A DNA stretch of 64,000 nt from Amyelois transitella. Lineage: Eukaryota; Arthropoda; Insecta; Lepidoptera; Pyralidae. The stretch is from assembly GCF_032362555.1 (NCBI RefSeq), contig NC_083523.1:1091501-1155500 (forward strand), written 5' to 3'. This document shows positions 1 through 11,003 of the stretch, in pieces. Numbering within the stretch: position 1 is the first letter of the stretch; each line of letters begins with the position of its first letter. The notes below the pieces were generated by a model. That model had not been told where the DNA came from. It was given only the letters and a program-made list of their open reading frames with translations, and did not search any database. Made by a program: the position numbers and the translations under genes.

Positions 1-194
1 GGCATGCTTATTAGGCACTACCTATGTGATTTTAAAAACAAAAATCATCAACAATATGTCGACTCAGCAAGTTTTGCAAAAGAATAACTAACCAGTCATG
101 CAAATTAATGTTATGCTTTATTATGAGTCAATTACACTATTACTTTAAAAAAAAATTACAGACAAATAAATGGTACATGATATTACATTACATA

Positions 195-470
195 TGATTC
201 AGTCATTTAAACATTGGTGAAATAATGGTAAATCGGGACAAAAATAAATTGAAAAAAATCTATTATAAAGCTGAAGAGTTTGTTTTTTTGAACGCGCTAA
301 TCTCGGTTCGAATTGAACAATTCTTTTTGCGTTGAATAGACTATTTATCGAGGAAGGCTTTAGGCTATATAACAGGAGCAAAAAATAATTAAAAATGTGA
401 AATAAACGGGGAAAATTATTCATCCTTGAGGGCTTCAATGATGCCCAAAATAACTATCCCACGCGGACTA
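195..470 (-). repeat. Family B interspersed repeat
   Basis: This copy runs from the 'aaagctgaagagtttgttt' end to the 'caatgatgcccaaaataactatcccacgcgg' end. It matches the copies at 20680, 21775 and 60965. It resembles the non-coding Metulj-type SINEs described from butterflies, but I could not verify the name. No coding potential is seen. Confidence 0.7.
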
Positions 471-721
471 GGGCCCTGTGCCCCTGTGCATATATACATA
501 TATATATTTGGCAGGACGAAAGAGTTACGCGCATGAGTTTTTATACTGAGGTTGTCCGTTTGTTACTAACTTATAATTAATTTTTAACTAATTTTTATAA
601 GTAGTTTTAGTTTTAAATTAATTAGTTTGTAAGTATCTTTTTTCTTTCTTTTTATAAGTAGTTTTAGCTTTAGTTTTAATTTGATTTAATTATAATATTT
701 ATAATCCAATATCTTATATAT

Positions 722-946
722 AAAATTCTCGTGTCACAATGTTCGTTCCCGTACTCCTCCGAAACGGCTTGACCGATTCTCATGAAATTTTATGAGCATA
801 TTGGCTTTGTAAGAATCGGCCAACATTTATTTTTCACACCCCTTAGTGATAAGGGTTGTCCACCCTTAACATTTCTTTTTAACTAGAAATTACTTGAAAA
901 TTATTATATGGCAAAACAACGTTTGCCGGGACAGCTAGTTGAATAT
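722..946. repeat. Family D interspersed repeat
   Basis: The copy begins near 'aaaattctcgtgtcacaatg' and ends 'tttgccgggacagctagtt'. It contains the 'cttgaccgattctcatgaaatttt' phrase typical of lepidopteran non-coding repeats. A second, shorter copy in the opposite orientation lies at 10316. Confidence 0.65.
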
Positions 947-1113
947 AAAAAAAAAGATTATTTAAGTCATATTTTTTCGCACACATTTCGGTTTTAGTGC
1001 AACCAGATCCACGTATTACGAAAAGCGTTTGCATACACGTCAGCAAATGCATGCAAGATGATTTCAAGTTACCTCTCGTCAATTACCCAAAATCTAATTG
1101 TGTAATTATTTCC

Positions 1114-1165
1114 CTCCCGCTAAATACTCGTATATATGTGTATATATACGAGTATTTAGCGGGAG
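1114..1165. repeat. Perfect 24-bp inverted repeat (hairpin)
   Basis: Two perfect 24-nt arms flank a 4-nt GTGT loop. The outer 10 bp of the arms are CTCCCGCTAA. The transcript or single strand would fold into an uninterrupted 24-bp stem. No coding frame or other copy of this palindrome was noticed in the window. Confidence 0.9.
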
Positions 1166-1603
1166 CCATGATCTTCCGCCAGGCTAAGTGTGATGCCTGG
1201 GGAACCGCGCGACAGACGATGTTGTGTCGGAGGTTAGAATAGATTTATTTTTTAGTAGGCGTAGAGATGTCGCCACATTTAGTCAGAATGTTTGAAATTG
1301 TGCAAGTCAAGCACGCAGTAAATTATCTGATAAACTCATTGATTTTATGATAATAAACTGTGATTTCTATTATTAAAATATTGCTAAATAATTATCACTA
1401 CGCAAAAAATCTGCCTACTCATATATGAATAATATTGCAACCTATCGTGACAATGTCTAATCTTTGCATGTTCCCATCCCAAACAAAAACAATGCATTCT
1501 CAGCAGCTAAGGTTCAGATATAGAATTATATGTATAATCTGTGACTAAGCAGCCCAGTCCAAAAGGGAACCACACGGCACTATAATTATTTGTTATTTAC
1601 GAA

Positions 1604-1838
1604 TAGAAAAAGAATAGGATCGCTCCATCTCATTCCCATGGATGTCGTAAAAGGCGACTAAGGGACATGCTTGTAAACTTGGGATTCTTCTTTTAGGCGA
1701 TGGGCTAGCACCCTGTCACTATTTGAATCTCAATTCTATCTTAAAGCCAAATAGCTGAACGTGGCCTATCAGTCTTTTCAGGACTGTTGGCTATGTCTAC
1801 TTCGCAAGGGATATAGACGTGACTACATGTATGTAAAT
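1604..1838 (+). mobile_element. SINE-A copy
   Basis: The order of blocks is 'agaataggatcgctcc', 'atggatgtcgtaaaaggcga', 'gatgggctagca', 'tttgaatctcaattctatc', 'gactgttggc', 'gggatatagacgtga' and an ATGT-type tail. This is the full SINE-A order without the extreme 5' end. The preceding 'gggaaccacacggcac' is a SINE-A head fragment in the opposite orientation. Confidence 0.8.
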
Positions 1839-1952
1839 ATGCACAACAAATATATACTATAGATGACTAAAGATGGTAAGGTATAGAAAAAAAAATAAAC
1901 AAAGTATGTTATAAAACTACAACTATGTGACATAAATGAAAATTTCATCATT

Positions 1953-2085
1953 CCACCGAGCTTGCATGAAGAGAGTTATGAATGTGGATGAAGCGAAGGA
2001 AGTTTGCAGAGATCATGACAAGTGGAAAGATGTAATCTCTGCCTACACCTCCGGGAAAAAGGCGTGATTTTATGTATGTATGTAT
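1953..2085 (+). mobile_element. 3' fragment of the LINE family
   Basis: The fragment contains the LINE 3' end: 'gcatgaagagagttatgaat', then 'gcgaaggaagtttgcagagat' with a few substitutions, then 'cctccgggaaaaaggcgtga' and a (TATG)n tail. It is a severely 5'-truncated copy of the element at 2429-5758. Confidence 0.85.
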
Positions 2086-2428
2086 TATGTAAATAATATT
2101 AGAAAATAAACCCATACCACCTATGAGAAAAAAAAACATATAAATTAGCAACAAATATTATAAATAAAACATTCCTAAAATATAATGCGTACAAAATAAT
2201 AGAACCAATGATAAATCAAAAGAATCTAATACATAAAATTAGCACAAAATATTATTATAATAATTAAAAATATTCCTAGTCTTACCGCTGGCCTCAGCCG
2301 GTTGTCAAATTCCTGAAATATACATTTTAACAAACATTAGTATATTAGTATATGTATAGAAAGTTAATCGCAAAATATGGGAAAAATCTTGAAAGTATAA
2401 CACATTTCAAGATAACATATTAGATGTT

Positions 2429-5400
2429 GCATGAAGAGAGTTATGCTACTACTGCCAATCTAAGGTCTGCCGCGCCGATGGATGCATGGCTAGGGGCGAG
2501 CCTAGTCTCGAGCGTGCCACTTCCGCCATGGGGTTGGGCGACCCCCAGGTAATGGCTAGCCTTACCCTGGCATGCGGGGCTCTGCTGGGGCGGACAAAAT
2601 TTTTCCCTAGCGTCTCGTGGGAATCGCATGGATGCAAATTTTTTGAAAGAGCACCTAGATGGCGGCGATGGTGTCCGCACCCCATCACGTCTCGTTCCCG
2701 GCGGGAGCGGTATGCGGTCTGCTGAAAGCCGCTTTGCGACGATGAATGTAAGAGGAGGAATGAAGGATAAGATTGAGGAAGTATGCCAGATGATGGATGA
2801 AAGACGTTTGGATGTGTTGTGCGTGAATGAAACGAAGCGGAAAGGATGCGACGCGACGCAGCACGGCCCTTACACGGCGTATTGGTCTGGAATTTCCAGT
2901 ACCAGCCGAGGCTGTCAAGGGGTCGGTCTAATTCTTTCTGCACGAATGGCTGAGTGCGTGAATGAGTATGAGTGTGTCAGCCCTCGTCTTCTATGGATTA
3001 GGCTGAAAGTTGGAATCACTCGGATCTTCGTTCTAGGTGTTTATGCACCTTGGGATGTGGGTTCGAGGGGTACAACATCAGCAAAAAGCGAAAACGAGGA
3101 GTTCTGGAATAGTGTAAGAGAAGTATTGAAAGTTACCAAGCCAAATGAGAAGATTATTATGTTAGGTGATTTTAATGGATGGGTGGGTGTAAAGCGTGAT
3201 GGATATGAAAAGGTGCTTGGTGCGTTTGGTGACGAAAAGGTGAATGATAATGGAAGAAGTGTATTAGAAATTTGTCTAGAGTGGGATCTTTTTGTGTCGA
3301 ACTCAATGTTTCAACATAAAGAGATGCACACCTACACAAGAGTGGAAGGTATTTTAAAAAGTATGATAGACTTTGTGATTGTAGATGAAAGATTGAAGAA
3401 CAAAGTGCTGGATACCCGTGCATATCGCGGTGCTGGCATTGACTCGGACCATTTACTGGTGATATCCCGGATAAGGGGTATCTTCAATCGCTGGCGGCAC
3501 AGGGTAAGGGAGCAAACCAGCGCTTTGGAAAGAGTAAAAGTAGAAAATTTGCAAGATATGGATGTAGGTAAGAAGTATATTAATAGACTGAAGGATGAAT
3601 TTGAAGATTTAGAGGAAATGAGCGATATTGAAGATGGATGGAAGGAATTTAAAGAAAGAATTGTGAAAGTAGCTGTTGAAGTGTGTGGTGTAAGTAGAAG
3701 AAGGAAAGGAAAAAATCACAAAAATGCGTGGATGAGTAAAGATGTGCAAGAACTTGTGCGATTAAAGAAGAAAGCATGGCTGGATTTGTTAGCAGCAAAA
3801 GCTAACTTAAGAATGCAAGAGGTTATTGATGAAGATGTGAATGAAGCACGTAAGGAATATAAGAAAATGAAAGATTTGGTTAAGAAAGCTGTGATTAGAA
3901 AGAAAGAAGAGTATAAAGAGGATTTTGATAAAAGGCTATCAGAAGACTTTCAGTCAAATCTGAAAGTATTCTGGAAATCCGTAAGGTCAGCCCGAGGAAA
4001 TACTATAACCAGAGAGCTGACTAGGATCAGATGCCAGGATGGTAGCGTTGTGAAAGGAGAAGAATGTGTACTAAAGATATGGAAGGACTATTTTGAAAGT
4101 TTATTTGAAAAAAAGGAAGGAAATAAGAAAGATTTCTGCTATAGCGAAGAAAAAGAGAATGAGATGGAAGGCGAAATTGAAATGTTCGAAATTGTGGAAG
4201 CACTTAAGAGTATGAAAGCGGGAAAGGCTGCTGGGTGTGATAGAGTGTCGGTCGAGATGCTTAAAGCAGGAAAAGGCGTAGTAGCTAGTCAGTTGTACTG
4301 CCTTTTCAATTTGTGTTGGAGAAGCGGCCGAGTACCAAAAGATTGGTGTAAGGCTGTTATCGTGCCACTTTACAAAGGAAAAGGGTCACAGCTGGACTGC
4401 AAAAATTATCGTGGTATAAGCCTGCTTAGCGTCGTCGGCAAATTGTATGCTAAGGTATTGATTAATAGAGTCAGGAATGAAACTGATGACAAAATATGGG
4501 ATGCTCAAGCGGGATTTCGAAAGGGAATGGGATGTACTGATCAGGTCTTTTCCTTGCGGTGCATAGCCGAAAAGTTTTTGGCCAAGAGTCAAAAAGTCTA
4601 TTGCACATTCGTAGATCTGGAAAAGGCCTATGACAGAGTTGAGAGGAATGAATTGTGGTCAGCACTTTCTATGCATGGGGTGAGCAGTCTCTTAATACGA
4701 GCACTGAAATCCTTATATGAGGATTCGAGTGCTTGTGTCAGGATAAACGGAGCGCACACTGAGTGGTTTAAGATTGAGAAAGGCGTTAGGCAAGGATGTG
4801 TTGCGTCACCGTGGCTGTTCAACCTATTTATGGATAGCTGTTTGACAGATTTGAAAGAGTCTAAAAGTGGATTAAGGATGAATGAGTTACTCGTCAAATG
4901 TCTGCTCTATGCCGACGATCAGGTTATACTGGCGTCATCAGCGGAGGAGTTACAGGAGATGGTAAACTGTATGCATGAAGCTTTAAAAGAGAAAGGAATG
5001 AAAGTGAACGTAAGTAAAACTAAAACACTGGTTTTTGAAATGGAGAAAGAAATGACAGCATGTAATATTTTGATTGGAGGAGAAAAAGTGGAGCAAGTGA
5101 AAGAGTTTGTATATCTAGGATCAAAGTTTACATCAGATGGCAAGTATGATAGTGATATTGAAAGGAGAGTGAACGCGGGGAACATGGTGAATGGAGCTTT
5201 GCATGCCTTTATGAGCAGTCAGAAACTATCCAAAAAGGCTCGACTGGCTGTGCACAGGGGCGTGTTGGTCCCGACATTAATGTATGGGAGTGAAAGTTGG
5301 GTATGGCAAAAGAAGCATGAAAGCAGAATAAATGCAGTGGAAATGAGAGCGTTAAGGAGTATGATGGGTGTGAAATTGAGTGACAGGATAAGGAACAGCG

Positions 5401-5758
5401 TGATAAGGGAATGTTGTGATGTGAAAGAAGATGTAGTTACAGGAATAGAAAAGGGTATGTTAAGATGGTTCGGTCATGTGGAGAGGATGAATGAAAGCAG
5501 GTTGACTAAGCAGATATACAAGGAGAGTGTGGAGGGAAAGGTCGGAGTGGGAAGACCTAGACGAACGTATCTTGATCAAATTAAGGACGTCCTGGTAAAG
5601 GGTCAGGTCAAAAGTACCCGAAACCGCCGAGCTTGTATGAAGAGAGTTATGAATGTGGACGAAGCGAAAGAAGTATGCAGAGATCGTGGCAAGTGGAAAG
5701 AGGTAGTCTCTGCCTACCCCTCCGGGAAAGAGGCGTGATTGTATGTATGTATGTATGT
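2429..5758 (+). mobile_element. Full-length non-LTR retrotransposon (LINE) with 12-bp TSD
   Basis: The element carries one long ORF, a very short 3' UTR of about 20 nt and a (GTAT)n tail instead of poly(A). It is bounded by direct repeats ATATTAGATGTT at 2417-2428 and 5759-5770, which fixes both ends. The 5' 200 bp are GC-rich and non-coding. A single APE-RT ORF with a short microsatellite-like tail is the organisation of RTE-type LINEs; the clade is inferred, not tested. The first 17 nt repeat a piece of the element's own 3' region (see findings). Confidence 0.93.
2628..5738 (+). CDS. LINE endonuclease / reverse transcriptase polyprotein
   Basis: The predicted protein has 1036 residues and no internal stop. 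An apurinic-type endonuclease domain occupies roughly residues 38-290. It shows MNVRGG (about 39-44), the Glu of VNETKRKG (E68), LGDFNGW (179-185) and a C-terminal SDH (273-275). The reverse transcriptase covers about 520-800, with [11 protein letters not shown] from residue 661, [14 protein letters not shown] and the catalytic YADD at 761-764. The tail contains [11 protein letters not shown], shared by many insect LINEs. The protein would nick target DNA and prime reverse transcription of its own mRNA. The first Met is uncertain: Met39 lies directly before the endonuclease and may be the true start. All catalytic motifs are intact, so the copy may be active. Confidence 0.93.
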   Translation: MDANFLKEHLDGGDGVRTPSRLVPGGSGMRSAESRFATMNVRGGMKDKIEEVCQMMDERRLDVLCVNETKRKGCDATQHGPYTAYWSGISSTSRGCQGVGLILSARMAECVNEYECVSPRLLWIRLKVGITRIFVLGVYAPWDVGSRGTTSAKSENEEFWNSVREVLKVTKPNEKIIMLGDFNGWVGVKRDGYEKVLGAFGDEKVNDNGRSVLEICLEWDLFVSNSMFQHKEMHTYTRVEGILKSMIDFVIVDERLKNKVLDTRAYRGAGIDSDHLLVISRIRGIFNRWRHRVREQTSALERVKVENLQDMDVGKKYINRLKDEFEDLEEMSDIEDGWKEFKERIVKVAVEVCGVSRRRKGKNHKNAWMSKDVQELVRLKKKAWLDLLAAKANLRMQEVIDEDVNEARKEYKKMKDLVKKAVIRKKEEYKEDFDKRLSEDFQSNLKVFWKSVRSARGNTITRELTRIRCQDGSVVKGEECVLKIWKDYFESLFEKKEGNKKDFCYSEEKENEMEGEIEMFEIVEALKSMKAGKAAGCDRVSVEMLKAGKGVVASQLYCLFNLCWRSGRVPKDWCKAVIVPLYKGKGSQLDCKNYRGISLLSVVGKLYAKVLINRVRNETDDKIWDAQAGFRKGMGCTDQVFSLRCIAEKFLAKSQKVYCTFVDLEKAYDRVERNELWSALSMHGVSSLLIRALKSLYEDSSACVRINGAHTEWFKIEKGVRQGCVASPWLFNLFMDSCLTDLKESKSGLRMNELLVKCLLYADDQVILASSAEELQEMVNCMHEALKEKGMKVNVSKTKTLVFEMEKEMTACNILIGGEKVEQVKEFVYLGSKFTSDGKYDSDIERRVNAGNMVNGALHAFMSSQKLSKKARLAVHRGVLVPTLMYGSESWVWQKKHESRINAVEMRALRSMMGVKLSDRIRNSVIRECCDVKEDVVTGIEKGMLRWFGHVERMNESRLTKQIYKESVEGKVGVGRPRRTYLDQIKDVLVKGQVKSTRNRRACMKRVMNVDEAKEVCRDRGKWKEVVSAYPSGKEA

Positions 5759-5770
5759 ATATTAGATGTT

Positions 5771-6070
5771 ACCCGCCTGCCGTTGTGACTATGGGTAAAT
5801 CTCCCCATTTTTGGGCAGGCCTTAGTCCAGTAGTGGACTAGAATAGCTCCACCCCGTATCTTCCCATGGGTATCGTAAGAGGCAACTGCGGGATCAAATG
5901 GGAGGTCAGCAGTAGCTCCTGCTACTCTAATATGACAACAAAGTCCAGATTCAATAGACACTCCGGTCACCAACCCGCCAGCCCAGCGAGGTGTCATTGG
6001 GTAAAATCTCCCCATTTTTGGGGTGGTCTAGTCCACCAGTGGATTTTAATGGGCTGTTACGGTAATTTTT
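5771..6070. repeat. Older repeat with internal duplication
   Basis: The phrase 'gggtaaa(a)tctccccatttttggg' occurs twice, near 5792 and 6000, each followed by 'tagtccagtagtggac'-like sequence. This resembles the 'cccagcagtggac' ends of lepidopteran SINEs. The LINE inserted at its left edge. No credible gene is present. Confidence 0.5.
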
Positions 6071-8100
6071 TAGATGTTATATTGGAGCAAAGCAAGAGAA
6101 TGTGGGAAAGAGGGGTTATTTTATGTATGTATAAAAGCAGAATGAGTTATAAAGACAGTAATGTATTAAGCATTTCATCACTACATATTTTATAGTAAAT
6201 TTGTATACCTATACACAGGAAGCGGAGCACTGAGTATAACAAAATGTATCACCAATATAATCTGTTTTCACTTATAGAAATACATACAGAGGGTTTTTTG
6301 AGGAAGGTTTATATATATGTTTACACTTTTGTATGTGAATAATAACTAAAATGTACCAATCAATATTTATTATATTAATATTTATTAATATACCATATAT
6401 TGTAGTATTTTAATTAATAATTTAATTAACTGAACTGATTAAATACCCTAGATGGATCATGGTGGAAAATAAAACAGGTCTGGTTATTTTTTCTTGTATT
6501 ACCAGTAATTTAAATCAAGTCATACATACATACATAAATTACGCCTCTTTCCCGGAGGGGTAGGCAGACCACACCTTTCCACTTGCCATGAGACTCAAAT
6601 CAAGACTTCACTATAAACTTATGTTCCCATAGTACATTCTTTTTTAGTTTTCCAATTGCGTATCAATTTAATTATGCAGCAAAAAGGACATCTTGATTAA
6701 AAGTTGTTTTGATCAGAAAAAAACAAATTAAAGTTAATTTTTTTCTTTTTTTTTCAAACTTAAGTTCTGTTGTTTTAAAAATCTTAAGAATAAATACAAA
6801 AACCTTCTATGAGACAGGTGCAAAAATCTATTCTAAAAACATAATTTAACAGCAGATGGACTAGTTAATTTATTCATTCATTTAAACTTTATTGTACAAA
6901 ATACAAATGTATAGCACAATTAGCAGACTTAATGCTAGAAACATTATCTACCAGTCAACCCTGTATCAACATAGGTCAAAATATATGTAATTTATAACCA
7001 ATTAGACTTTTAATGAGTGGGGTGTTACAACAATTGGTATATATATATAAAAATGTAAATCATAAAAGTCTGTTTAACATTTTCTATGTACTATTTTCTA
7101 GTTGAAACTTAACTGATTTATGTATTGTTCTTACAATTGTATGTTTCCCAAATAAATAATTATTCAAAATAATGAACGCCAATAAAACCTGACATTAATG
7201 ACCTAATAGTTAACCTGTGCCTTGTAATAAAGATATTATCAACTGCTTTAAAAAATATGTTCAGTATTTTGTAACAGTTAAACAAGAGATTCTGTCTGTC
7301 TCTGATATACTGTTTCTTCAAGCAGAACTGTATGTAGGTAATTTTATAATTATGTAAGTAACCAAAACTTAGTACATTATTTTTAGTCTAATATTTTTGG
7401 AGGTCATAAATTATAGGTTTGTAGAAATAGATTTGTTTACATTAGTATGTTTACCTTGATTACCATAATTTTGACCTCTAAATTCAGCAAGGTCAAGCTA
7501 CATAAATAAATAAGAAGGTAACAACCTTAAACCGCAAAGATACACACTATCACGAACGTTATCTATAGTCGTCAATATAGATAAGTGAGAGTTACCTTCT
7601 TATCTCCCTCCGGCGTTCCAGCCATTTCAATTTATTTATTGGAGTATAAAACAAATACAAAACTATCAATATCACCGCAGAATTTATTAATTTTATTTGT
7701 AATCACTGCAGCTGTCAAAGCTAATCCGAATTCTGACAGTGACACTGACAAAGGAGCATATTATATTTTCTTCTAAGAAGATCTGTCTACGTCATAGAAC
7801 TATAAAACCTTGTGACTTAAGAAATTGTATAGGTACATTAATCTGAGGTTTTATGATTATGTACATACATACTCTTTGGGTAATTTTTATGTATAGAAAA
7901 AATTGAGTTCTCCGCAAATTCGATGCATGCTAACAAGAAAATATAGCTGCTTCTCTTTCCATGAAAATTGTGCAACTAATCAAGGGAAAGATGGCCAATG
8001 ATTTTACGATTCTTCTTTAAGGCGTTAGGACTGTATCTTGCCTGTCACTATCTGAATCTCAATTCATAACGCTTTTATTCCACTAACTCTTCCCTTTTCT
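6071..8100. other. Intergenic, AT-rich, repeat fragments only
   Basis: It holds a minus-strand LINE 3' tail (6519-6597, 'cccggaggggtaggcaga'), a family E repeat (6866-6965, 'ttaatgctagaaacattatctaccagtcaacc'), and a 13-bp inverted repeat ATAAGAAGGTAAC at 7509-7521 facing its complement at 7591-7603. A SINE-A fragment (+) lies at about 7975-8062. No gene is supported. Confidence 0.6.
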
Positions 8101-9685
8101 CTATACTTTTATCCATAATGGTATAAGTAAAAGTCTAATGTCCGAAATAAAACCACAAAATAATTTTTTGACGGACATTTATTAGAGAAGAAACAACATA
8201 AGCATACAACATTTTTAACACAAACAATAAATACAAATGAATGCTCATGCCCAATAATAACGTTTAACATTAAATTATTTTGTAAAACATATATGCATAC
8301 TCCCCTTAAAAAAATTTGACTGAAGACAAAATAAAACATGGAATAAATAAGCAAAAGAAACAATTTTTTGCTTAATTATTCCAAGGGTCATTTTAAAAAC
8401 ATATTGCCGAGGAGCATCATAAAATAAAATATAAAAAACATATAGAATTTAAAAATATCACTATAAAATACTATGTACAATTCATCCATTAAAAAACTAG
8501 ATATTTACATATATTACATTATTATCACTTAGAAGTTATGTGAATAGTAATAAGGTACATAAAGGCTTGTATTAATTATATATTATAGATATAAAATACC
8601 TAAGAGACTTTATACAATTTGGCCCAAAAACTAAAAATAATTGTAAATAAAAGCGTCGACTTCGGCCTTTAAAAAAAAAGATAAGTGATTTCAATAGAGT
8701 TATCGATAAACGTGCAATGCGGTCCTCGGTCGACGGTCGGGTGCGATCGATAAATATTACAATCACTACAAAGTGGATCGGGCCCGTCTGTCATCCGGTA
8801 TCGCACCCTAGGGTTAACATTACACTCGTATGAAATGCAGCTTGAAAGAGCCCATTATGGTGTTAAATTAATACATTTCAAATTACACTCCAATCGAATG
8901 CTCCGCTTAACCCTAAAATGCAAAAGGCAGCATGAACGCAACTAATTTCTGGAAAACTAGTGAAGCACAAACTTCCGTCAGGCGATATCTCAAATGAATT
9001 CACTTATCAGATTCAAGTCTGGCATCAGACTAATAGCAACCGTAAATGAGGAATCGATTTTTCAAAAAGACGCTCAAATCAAGTATCGTGATCATGATTT
9101 AAGAATCTCGATGATTCAATTCCCTATAAATTCAGTGCTTTTCTGTGAGTAGCTAGCCCATTCACCAATTACATTTGCAATCAATCAAAATGCCATTTTC
9201 TACTGCAGTCCCTTATCAACCGTATAAGTTAGGTAAGGACGGCAATACAAAATTTTTGACAGATTGTAGTTGACAACGAAATGTAATGCGTGAACCCTTA
9301 CAGAATAGCCCTAACACACGATTGCAAGAACATGAAATAAATCTACGATCGGGACAAAATAACGGGGTTTAAAAATATTTAAAATAATAATTTACACATC
9401 ACCATTAATCAACACCCGTGTGATGTAAGTTGCGCACACACCGAGCCGACAATAGCCAGCGAATGGTGTTAATTGGTTGGCTTTTGTTGGGTCAGTGTGT
9501 GAGCAGCTTTAACGAGCGCGAAAATTAAATAATTCCTTTAACGACAAACATTTAGGTGAAACTAGTGCCGTTAAAAATATTATTTAATGAATGGTGAAGT
9601 GTAAAAAAATATTTTAAAGTTGATTTTAATTCTTATATCTATACTTGTCTTCCTTGCTTTGACTGCTCTCAGGTGTAGCCTCCTC
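8101..9685. other. Gene-free stretch downstream of SVIP, possible 3' UTR
   Basis: There is no convincing ORF on either strand. Because SVIP ends at 9686 on the minus strand, part of this may be its 3' UTR. A minus-strand AATAAA is present at 8178-8183, but nothing shows that it is used. Confidence 0.4.
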
Positions 9686-11003
9686 TCATTCGGACGTCCA
9701 CTGTAAGAAAGTGACAGAATGATGTTTAAAATTCAGAAGGTTTAAGTTGGTTTTGATGATCAAGTTTCAAGCAACAGCTAATGTGTACTTAAAAAAAATA
9801 TCTTTTTTATTGTAATTCTCTTCATAAAGATAATGTGAAAAGAAGTATGCGGTGATTGTGGCAAATAGAAAGATGTATATCTGCCTACCCTTCTGGGAAA
9901 TAAGCGTGATGCATACCTATATCATACCTTCAAGTTATGAACTTCGGATTCCTCTTGTAGACGATGGGCTACAACCTGTTACTAGTTGAATCTCAATTCC
10001 ATCATGAAGCCATACAACTGAACATGGCCATCCAGTCTTTTCGTGACTGTTGGCTCTGCTAACCCCGCAAGGGATATAGACGTGACTATATGTACCTTCA
10101 AGTTGGGCCCGCCCGCCTTGGCCAACTCCTGCTCCCTACGCTCCATCTCGTCTGCTTTCTGCTGCATCCTCTTTACCCTCTCCGGATCTTTAACTCCCCT
10201 GGCCGCCTGCTCGGCAGCACGGCGCTCGGCCGCCTCAACTTGCTGTCGACGTCTCGTCTCCTAGGAACAAAGAAATTATACAATTTATAAATAATACAAT
10301 CTTAATATATTTTTAATAGCTGTCCCGGCAAACTTCGTTTGCCAAATAAATATTTTTTTAGTAATTCCTAATTATTATTTTTTTATTAGAAATTACTAAA
10401 AAATTATATAATTAGTTTAGGGTGGACAACCCTTATCACATAGGAGTATGAAAAATGGATGTTAGCCAATTCACAGACCTACTCAATATGCTCACAAAAT
10501 GCAAATGCAAAAACGCAAATGTTTAAAATCAGTTAGAGAATTTATACCATGTATAAAATGTTGAATAAAATGCCGCAATGCAGTTTGTTACCGCTTTTGA
10601 TGCATCAACGCTTTGGAAGTAGCACAAGACTTAGGCATTTCAGTTATTATAGTTAAAAAATATACACAAAAAACTACAAGTTTGTGTAAAAATATTAGTA
10701 GCCACTGTTTCTAATCGTTCACCACATTATCATCACTTAGAATATCAAGTTTTTAATTAACATACGGAATCCTACACAATAATGATGCAACATTCAGTGG
10801 AAAACCTGTTGAATGTTATTTACGGCTACCCACCATGTTTAAGCGATTTAACATCCTATTCAGCCCGATCCCAGTTTATAATAAAAGAAACAGAATAAAT
10901 TGCTTGTAAAGTAAAACAAAATATTGCGAAACTTTAAACTTACAGCATCTGGAGTTAAAACATCCGAAGCAGAAGGCCTACAGCATGAAGTAATGATACC
11001 CAT
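9686..11003 (-). CDS. SVIP: Small VCP/p97-interacting protein (SVIP) homologue, 3 exons
   Basis: The exons are 10944-11003, 10096-10260 and 9686-9700 (TGA at 9686-9688). All junctions are GT-AG and in phase, giving 79 aa; human SVIP has 77. It starts MGIITSCC: Gly2 is a likely N-myristoylation site and the Cys pair a possible palmitoylation site, which would anchor the protein to the ER membrane. Residues 24-34 fit the VCP-interacting motif R-x5-A-A-x2-R exactly (R24, A30A31, R34). The middle is a charged helix and the end reads GGPNLKWTSE, close to the GG-x-RWT end of vertebrate SVIP. Family members bind the p97 N domain and inhibit ERAD. The last exon encodes only four residues. A SINE-A copy abuts the exon 2 donor. 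Confidence 0.9.
9820..9912 (+). mobile_element. Decayed LINE 3' fragment
   Basis: The order 'agaagtatgcggtgattgtgg', 'agaaagatgta', 'ctgcctacccttctgggaaa', 'gcgtgat' follows the LINE 3' end with many changes. It lies in SVIP intron 2. Confidence 0.65.
9940..10095 (+). mobile_element. SINE-A 3' half abutting the SVIP exon 2 donor
   Basis: The fragment runs from 'ttcggattcctcttgtagac' to 'gggatatagacgtgactata' with tail TGTAC. It is antisense to SVIP. The tail runs directly into the exon 2 splice donor at 10095-10094, so the intronic side of the donor is probably SINE-derived. Confidence 0.8.
10316..10500. repeat. Family D repeat fragment in SVIP intron 1
   Basis: It starts 'agctgtcccggcaaacttcg' and contains 'tagggtggacaacccttatcac', both shared in reverse complement with the repeat at 722-946. 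Confidence 0.7.

Noticed and set aside
2449-2943. A 164-codon minus-strand ORF over the LINE 5' end
   Set aside because: It is a shadow frame of the GC-rich 5' region and endonuclease domain.
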